Shown here piece by piece: positions 6,751 to 10,806 of a stretch of 10,806 nucleotides of DNA (positions within the stretch are counted from its first letter, which is position 1; every line of letters starts with the position of its first letter). The notes under the pieces are model-generated. The model was not told where the DNA came from, did no database searches, and saw only the letters and a program-made list of their open reading frames with translations. Both the position numbers and the translations under genes were made by a program. Source of the DNA: Alphaproteobacteria bacterium (GTDB lineage Bacteria > Pseudomonadota > Alphaproteobacteria > UBA828); assembly GCA_029937205.1 (NCBI GenBank), contig JAPYQV010000051.1, positions 1 through 10,806 of the forward strand, written 5' to 3'.

Positions 6751-6778
6751 TAATAATCACCAAACCCCAGAATATCAA
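6750..6778 (-). promoter_or_regulatory. Predicted promoter of the XRE-cupin regulator gene
   Basis: On the minus strand TTGATA (6773-6778, five of six) and TATTAT (6750-6755, five of six) are 17 nt apart. The start would fall near 6743, inside the 18-bp palindrome, about 35 nt before the ATG at 6708. No comparably good promoter is seen for the plus-strand operon. The best candidates there are CATAAT at 6749-6754 with a poor -35, or TTGTCT (6805-6810) followed after 17 nt by TAGTGT. Confidence 0.6.
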
Positions 6779-6876
6779 TAGGTTACGACGTGTGATCACG
6801 CATATTGTCTATTTTATTGTATGGTGGTAGTGTTCCGGAAGGAATTAGAAATTACCAAAATTGTTATTGCGCCAAT

Positions 6877-6881
6877 GGAGG
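6877..6881 (+). promoter_or_regulatory. Shine-Dalgarno that fixes the aminotransferase start at 6888
   Basis: GGAGG is 6 nt before the ATG at 6888. A TTG further upstream at 6861 keeps the frame open but has no ribosome site and would add nine non-conserved residues. Confidence 0.8.
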
Positions 6882-6887
6882 CCGACC

Positions 6888-8231
6888 ATGCCCGAGAGCA
6901 CACAATCCGAGCATTATGACAGCATGCCGAACGACCTTGAGCCGTTGTGGATGCCGTTTACCGCCAACAAGCAGTTCAAGAGCGCGCCACGCATGTTGGT
7001 CGCCGCTGAGGGCATGCATTACACCACCAGCGACAACCGCCAGATACTCGACGCAACGTCTGGTCTGTGGTGCGTCAATTGCGGCCATGCGCGCAAAGAA
7101 ATCACCGAGGCGGTGAGCGCTCAGGTCGGGCGCCTTGAGTATGCTCCCGGCTTCCAGATGGGCCACCCGGCCTCGTTTGAGTTTGCCGCCCGCCTCGCCG
7201 CCTTGGCGCCGGGCGATCTCGACCATGTGTTCTTCACCAATTCCGGCTCTGAATCCGCCGATACGGCGCTCAAGATCGCCCTCGCCTATCATAATATTTC
7301 GGGCAATGCCTCGCGTACCCGCCTGATCGGCCGCGAGAAGGGCTATCACGGCGTCGGCTTCGGCGGCATCGCCGTCGGCGGCCTTGCCAACAACCGAAAA
7401 CATTTCGGCTCCGCCTTCCCGGGCGTCGATCATCTGCCGCACACTTACAACATCAAAGAGACCGCCTTCACCAAGGGCCAGCCCGAGTGGGGCGGTCATT
7501 TGGCCGAGGATCTCGAGCGCATCGTTGCCTTGCACGATGCCAGCACAATCGCCGCCGTGATCGTCGAGCCGATGGCCGGCTCGGCTGGCGTGATCCTGCC
7601 GCCCAAGGGCTATCTCAAGCGCCTGCGCGAAATCTGTGACACGCACGGCATCTTGCTGATCTTCGATGAAGTCATCACCGGCTTCGGCCGTCTCGGCGAC
7701 AGCTTCGCCGCCGAGCGCTTCGGCGTCGTGCCCGATATCATGACGCTCGCCAAGGGCCTCACCAATGCCGCCATCCCGATGGGCGCGGTGGTGGTGCGCA
7801 AGCACATCTATGATGCCTTCATGAGCGGTTCTGGCAGTGCCATTGAGCTCTTTCACGGCTACACCTATTCGGGCCATCCGGTGGCCTGCGCGGCGGGCCA
7901 GGCGGCGCTCGATATCTATCTCAATGAGGGCCTGTTTGGGCGCGCCGCAGAGCTCGAATCCTATTGGATCGATGCCGCCTTCTCACTGCAGGATCATGCC
8001 CATGTCATCGATATCCGGGCCATGGGCCTGGTCGGCGCGATCGAGCTCGAGCCGATGCCGGGCAAGCCAACGGTGCGCGCTTTCGATGCCTTCCTCAAAT
8101 GTTTCGAACGCGGCGTGCTGATCCGCACCACGGGTGATATCATCGCCCTGTCACCACCACTCATTGTCGAGAAAAGCCAGATCGATCAAATCTTCGAAAC
8201 CATCGGCGACGTCCTCAAGGAAGCCGCCTGA
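6888..8231 (+). CDS. bauA: Class III omega-amino acid aminotransferase, beta-alanine:pyruvate type
   Basis: The 447-residue PLP enzyme predicted to convert beta-alanine and pyruvate to malonate semialdehyde and L-alanine in the cytoplasm. It begins with the segment LWMPFTANKQFKSAPRML and continues SGLWCVNCGHAR, FFTNSGSESADTALKIA and GREKGYHGVGFGGI, closely resembling the Pseudomonas omega-amino acid:pyruvate/beta-alanine:pyruvate aminotransferases from memory. Asp260 (FDEVITGFGR) contacts the PLP ring nitrogen and Lys289 (TLAKGLTN) is the Schiff-base lysine. FHGYTYSGHP and LIRTTGDIIALSPPL are also characteristic. It is the first gene of the operon, followed by alanine dehydrogenase (54-bp gap) and the semialdehyde dehydrogenase, which together consume both of its products. 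Taurine or other omega-amines are possible alternative donors, but the CoA-acylating dehydrogenase favours beta-alanine. Confidence 0.93.
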   Translation: MPESTQSEHYDSMPNDLEPLWMPFTANKQFKSAPRMLVAAEGMHYTTSDNRQILDATSGLWCVNCGHARKEITEAVSAQVGRLEYAPGFQMGHPASFEFAARLAALAPGDLDHVFFTNSGSESADTALKIALAYHNISGNASRTRLIGREKGYHGVGFGGIAVGGLANNRKHFGSAFPGVDHLPHTYNIKETAFTKGQPEWGGHLAEDLERIVALHDASTIAAVIVEPMAGSAGVILPPKGYLKRLREICDTHGILLIFDEVITGFGRLGDSFAAERFGVVPDIMTLAKGLTNAAIPMGAVVVRKHIYDAFMSGSGSAIELFHGYTYSGHPVACAAGQAALDIYLNEGLFGRAAELESYWIDAAFSLQDHAHVIDIRAMGLVGAIELEPMPGKPTVRAFDAFLKCFERGVLIRTTGDIIALSPPLIVEKSQIDQIFETIGDVLKEAA

Positions 8232-8285
8232 CGCCCGCTTTTTTATTCACACGGCCGAGGCCGTTCATTTGCAGGAGCAAATGCC

Positions 8286-9404
8286 ATGCTCGTCGGAATT
8301 CCCAAGGAAATTAAAGTTCACGAATACCGCGTCGGCGTGCCGCCGGCAGGGGTGCGCGAGTTGGTCGATAACGGCCATCAGGTAATCGTGCAGAAAGACG
8401 CGGCCGAGGAAATCGGCATGAACGATGAAGATTACCAGCGCGCCGGCGCCGAGATGGTGGACACGCCGGAGGAGATTTTCGAGCGCGCCGAGATGGTGGT
8501 CAAGGTCAAGGAACCGCAGGCGCACGAATGCGCCATGCTGCGCGAGGGCCAGGTGCTGTTCACCTATCTCCATCTCGCGCCCGATCCCGACCAGACCAAC
8601 GCCTTGGTGAAATCGGGCTGCATCGCCATTGCCTATGAAACCGTGACCGATGCGCAAGGCGGCCTGCCTTTATTGGCACCCATGAGCGAGGTTGCCGGGC
8701 GCATGTCGATCCAGGCCGGTGCCCATTGCCTGGAGAAGGAACAAGGTGGTCGTGGTGTGCTGCTCGGCGGCGTGCCCGGTGTGGAGCCGGCCAACGTGGT
8801 GATCATCGGCGGCGGCGTGGTCGGTAGCCACGCGGCACGCATGGCCGTCGGCATGGGCGCGCAGGTCTCGATATTCGACCGCTCGATTCCGCGCCTGCGC
8901 CAGCTTGAGGAATTGTTCGGGGCCAGTGCGCACACGATCTATTCCACCACCGAAGCGCTCGAGCAGTCGGTCTACAATGCCGATCTGGTGATCGGCGCTG
9001 TGCTGGTGGCGGGTGCGGCGGCGCCCAAGTTGGTGCGCCGCGACATGCTGTCCAACATGCGGCGCAATGCCGTGGTGGTTGATGTCGCCATCGACCAGGG
9101 CGGCTGTTTCGAGACCAGCAAGCCAACCACCCATGCCGACCCGACCTACAAGGTCGATAACATATTGCATTATTGCGTTGCCAACATGCCGGGCGCGGTG
9201 GCGCGGACATCCACCATGGCGCTGTCCAATGCCACCCTGCCGTTCGTCATCTCGCTCGCCAACAAGGGCTATCGCCAGGCGCTGCTCGACGATGCCCACC
9301 TCGCCAACGGCCTCAATGTGCACCGCGGCGATGTGACCTATGAAGCCGTGGCGCGCGACCTTGGACATCGCTTCGTCGATCCGCATAATGCGCTCGCCGC
9401 GTAG
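8286..9404 (+). CDS. ald: Alanine dehydrogenase
   Basis: A 372-residue NAD-dependent L-alanine dehydrogenase (L-alanine + NAD+ + H2O to pyruvate + NH4+ + NADH), the usual length for the family. All landmark residues fall at their canonical numbers: Arg15 ([11 protein letters not shown]), Lys75 (VKVKEP) for substrate binding, catalytic His96 (YLHLAPD), and Asp270 (DVAIDQGG). The Rossmann loop [15 protein letters not shown] lies near residues 172-187, followed by the late segment [18 protein letters not shown] lies 8 nt before the ATG. In this operon it recycles alanine made by the aminotransferase back to pyruvate, so the amino acceptor is regenerated and ammonia is released. The gene lies 51 bp before the dehydrogenase gene, and no terminator separates them. 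Confidence 0.97.
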   Translation: MLVGIPKEIKVHEYRVGVPPAGVRELVDNGHQVIVQKDAAEEIGMNDEDYQRAGAEMVDTPEEIFERAEMVVKVKEPQAHECAMLREGQVLFTYLHLAPDPDQTNALVKSGCIAIAYETVTDAQGGLPLLAPMSEVAGRMSIQAGAHCLEKEQGGRGVLLGGVPGVEPANVVIIGGGVVGSHAARMAVGMGAQVSIFDRSIPRLRQLEELFGASAHTIYSTTEALEQSVYNADLVIGAVLVAGAAAPKLVRRDMLSNMRRNAVVVDVAIDQGGCFETSKPTTHADPTYKVDNILHYCVANMPGAVARTSTMALSNATLPFVISLANKGYRQALLDDAHLANGLNVHRGDVTYEAVARDLGHRFVDPHNALAA

Positions 9405-9455
9405 CGTCGAAACGTCTGTGGCGCGTAACAGCGAGAGATATTCAGGAGAAGTTAG

Positions 9456-10806
9456 ATGACCGAGACATTGAGCCATTGGATCAACGGCCGGGCGGTTGCC
9501 GGACAAAGCGGGCGCAGGGGCGATGTGTTTAACCCCGCCATTGGCGAGAAGATCGCCGAAGTGCCGCTCGCCAGTGCGGATGAAGTCGGCGAGGCGGTCG
9601 CCTCGGCCCGTGCGGCCTTTGTCGATTGGTCCGCGGCGCCGCCGATCCGCCGCGCCCGCGTGATCTTCAAGTTCAAGGAACTGATCGAAGCGAACATGGA
9701 CAAATTCGCCGCGATTGTGACGCGCGAGCATGGCAAGGTGTTGAGCGACGCGGCGGGCTCTATTACACGCGGCCTCGAAGTGCTCGAATTCGCCTGCGGT
9801 ATTCCGCATCTGGTCAAGGGCGAGTTCAGCGAAGCTGTCGGTACCGGTGTGGACAGCTATTCCATGCGTCAGCCCTTGGGCGTGGTCGCCGGCATCACGC
9901 CGTTCAATTTTCCCGCCATGGTGCCGATGTGGATGTTTCCGATTTCGCTTGCCTGCGGCAACACGTTCATCCTGAAGCCCTCCGAGAAAGATCCCTCGGC
10001 CGCCAACTTTATGGCGGAGCTGCTGAAAGAAGCGGGCTGCCCGGACGGCGTCTTTAGCGTCATCCACGGCGACAAGGTGGCGGTCGACGCCATCCTGGAG
10101 CATCCCGATGTGGCGGCGGTGAGTTTTGTCGGCTCGACGCCGATTGCCGAATATATATACGCCACCGGCTGCGCCAACGGTAAGCGCGTGCAGGCGCTCG
10201 GCGGCGCCAAGAACCATGCCGTGGTCATGCCCGACGCCGATCTCGACATGACCTCGGATGCCCTGGTGAGCGCCGCTTATGGCTCCGCCGGCGAGCGCTG
10301 CATGGCAGTGTCCGTCGCGGTCGCGGTGGGAGATAAAGCGGGCGATGCGCTGATTGAAGCGCTGCGTCCCAAGATCGAGCAGATCAAGGTCGGCCCCGGC
10401 ACCGATAAGGATTCGGAGATGGGCCCGTTGGTGAGCAAGGTCCATCTCGACAAGGTACGCGGCTATATCGATCACGGCGTCTCGGAAGGCGCCGAGCTGG
10501 TGATCGATGGCCGCGATCTCAAGCTGCAGGGCTATGAGAACGGCTATTATGTCGGGCCATGTCTGTTTGACCGGGTCACGCCGGAGATGAAAATCTACAA
10601 GGAAGAGATTTTCGGCCCCGTGCTCTCGGTTGTCCGCGCGCCCGATTACGACACGGCGATAAAAATGGTCAATGACCACGAGTTCGGCAACGGCGTTGCG
10701 ATCTTCACCCGCGACGGCGACGCCGCACGGGATTTCGCCTCGAAAGTGCAAATCGGCATGGTCGGCGTCAACGTGCCGATCCCGGTGCCGGTCGCCTATC
10801 ACAGCT
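9456..10806 (+). CDS. mmsA: CoA-acylating methylmalonate/malonate-semialdehyde dehydrogenase, 3' end outside the window
   Basis: An open reading frame of 450 codons that is still open at the window edge; family length is about 500, so some 50 residues are missing. It starts [16 protein letters not shown] with AGGAG 7 nt before the ATG at 9456. Aldehyde dehydrogenase landmarks are [43 protein letters not shown], catalytic Cys282 ([11 protein letters not shown]), and [12 protein letters not shown]. Diagnostic for the CoA-dependent branch is [17 protein letters not shown], in which the general-base Glu of ordinary ALDHs (ELGG) is Ala. The enzyme converts malonate semialdehyde (or methylmalonate semialdehyde) with CoA and NAD+ to acetyl-CoA (or propionyl-CoA), CO2 and NADH. 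As the third gene of the operon it removes the aldehyde made by the aminotransferase. Malonate versus methylmalonate semialdehyde preference cannot be told from sequence alone. Confidence 0.95.
   Translation, partial: MTETLSHWINGRAVAGQSGRRGDVFNPAIGEKIAEVPLASADEVGEAVASARAAFVDWSAAPPIRRARVIFKFKELIEANMDKFAAIVTREHGKVLSDAAGSITRGLEVLEFACGIPHLVKGEFSEAVGTGVDSYSMRQPLGVVAGITPFNFPAMVPMWMFPISLACGNTFILKPSEKDPSAANFMAELLKEAGCPDGVFSVIHGDKVAVDAILEHPDVAAVSFVGSTPIAEYIYATGCANGKRVQALGGAKNHAVVMPDADLDMTSDALVSAAYGSAGERCMAVSVAVAVGDKAGDALIEALRPKIEQIKVGPGTDKDSEMGPLVSKVHLDKVRGYIDHGVSEGAELVIDGRDLKLQGYENGYYVGPCLFDRVTPEMKIYKEEIFGPVLSVVRAPDYDTAIKMVNDHEFGNGVAIFTRDGDAARDFASKVQIGMVGVNVPIPVPVAYHS

Noticed and set aside
6864..7877. 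Minus-strand open frame of 337 codons opposite the aminotransferase
   Set aside because: Antisense to a clear class III aminotransferase, with no motifs of its own.
8239..8264. T-run (8239-8244) and the short inverted repeat ACGGCCGAGGCCGT (8251-8264) after the aminotransferase, as a possible terminator
   Set aside because: The T-run precedes rather than follows the hairpin, and the hairpin has a tiny loop and only a five-pair stem. Linkage to ald is more likely than termination.
6888..9404. Taurine degradation (taurine:pyruvate aminotransferase with Ald)
   Set aside because: Ald does accompany taurine aminotransferase in some bacteria. Here, however, the aminotransferase resembles the beta-alanine:pyruvate enzymes, the third gene is a CoA-acylating semialdehyde dehydrogenase, and no sulfoacetaldehyde acetyltransferase is in view.
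8670..10802. Very long minus-strand open frame (710 codons) opposite ald and mmsA
   Set aside because: It is antisense to two confidently identified enzymes, its composition is His/Asp/Arg/Gly-rich as expected for a shadow of GC-rich coding DNA, and it has no recognisable domain or ribosome site.

Overview
The window looks like chromosomal DNA from a high-GC alphaproteobacterium. This placement is an inference from gene families, codon style and overall composition; there is no rRNA or other marker to settle it. All protein-coding genes but one are complete or end inside the window; the last gene runs off the right edge.

Layout from left to right. On the minus strand are a long TPR-repeat protein with a cut-short glycosyltransferase-like C-terminus (87-1922) and a Tag/COG2818-type DNA glycosylase homologue (1984-2661). 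Divergent from them is an M20 metallo-amidohydrolase (2729-3913). Two tandem tRNA-Leu genes, anticodons GAG and CAG, follow on the minus strand (3939-4156), with a perfect hairpin in the spacer between them. Next comes a PRISE-type (progesterone 5-beta-reductase/iridoid-synthase-like) short-chain reductase (4307-5368). A PIN toxin / ribbon-helix-helix antitoxin pair lies on the minus strand (5393-6084). It is fronted by a 26-bp perfect palindrome that overlaps the toxin start codon and a predicted promoter.

The right-hand third is a coherent catabolic unit. An XRE-cupin repressor-type gene (6148-6708, minus) is divergent from three plus-strand genes: an omega-amino acid (beta-alanine):pyruvate aminotransferase (6888-8231), alanine dehydrogenase (8286-9404) and a CoA-acylating methylmalonate/malonate-semialdehyde dehydrogenase (9456 to the window end). 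Together they predict a closed loop. The aminotransferase moves the amino group of beta-alanine to pyruvate, giving malonate semialdehyde and alanine. Alanine dehydrogenase regenerates pyruvate and releases ammonia. The dehydrogenase converts malonate semialdehyde to acetyl-CoA and CO2. The divergent intergenic region holds an 18-bp perfect palindrome overlapping a strong predicted promoter for the regulator, which suggests autoregulation and perhaps control of the operon.

The most distinctive sequence-level signals are the two palindromic operators, the predicted leaderless toxin transcript, the truncated TPR-glycosyltransferase and the hairpin between the tRNA-Leu genes. I see no CRISPR array, insertion sequence, prophage or clearly novel multi-gene system.
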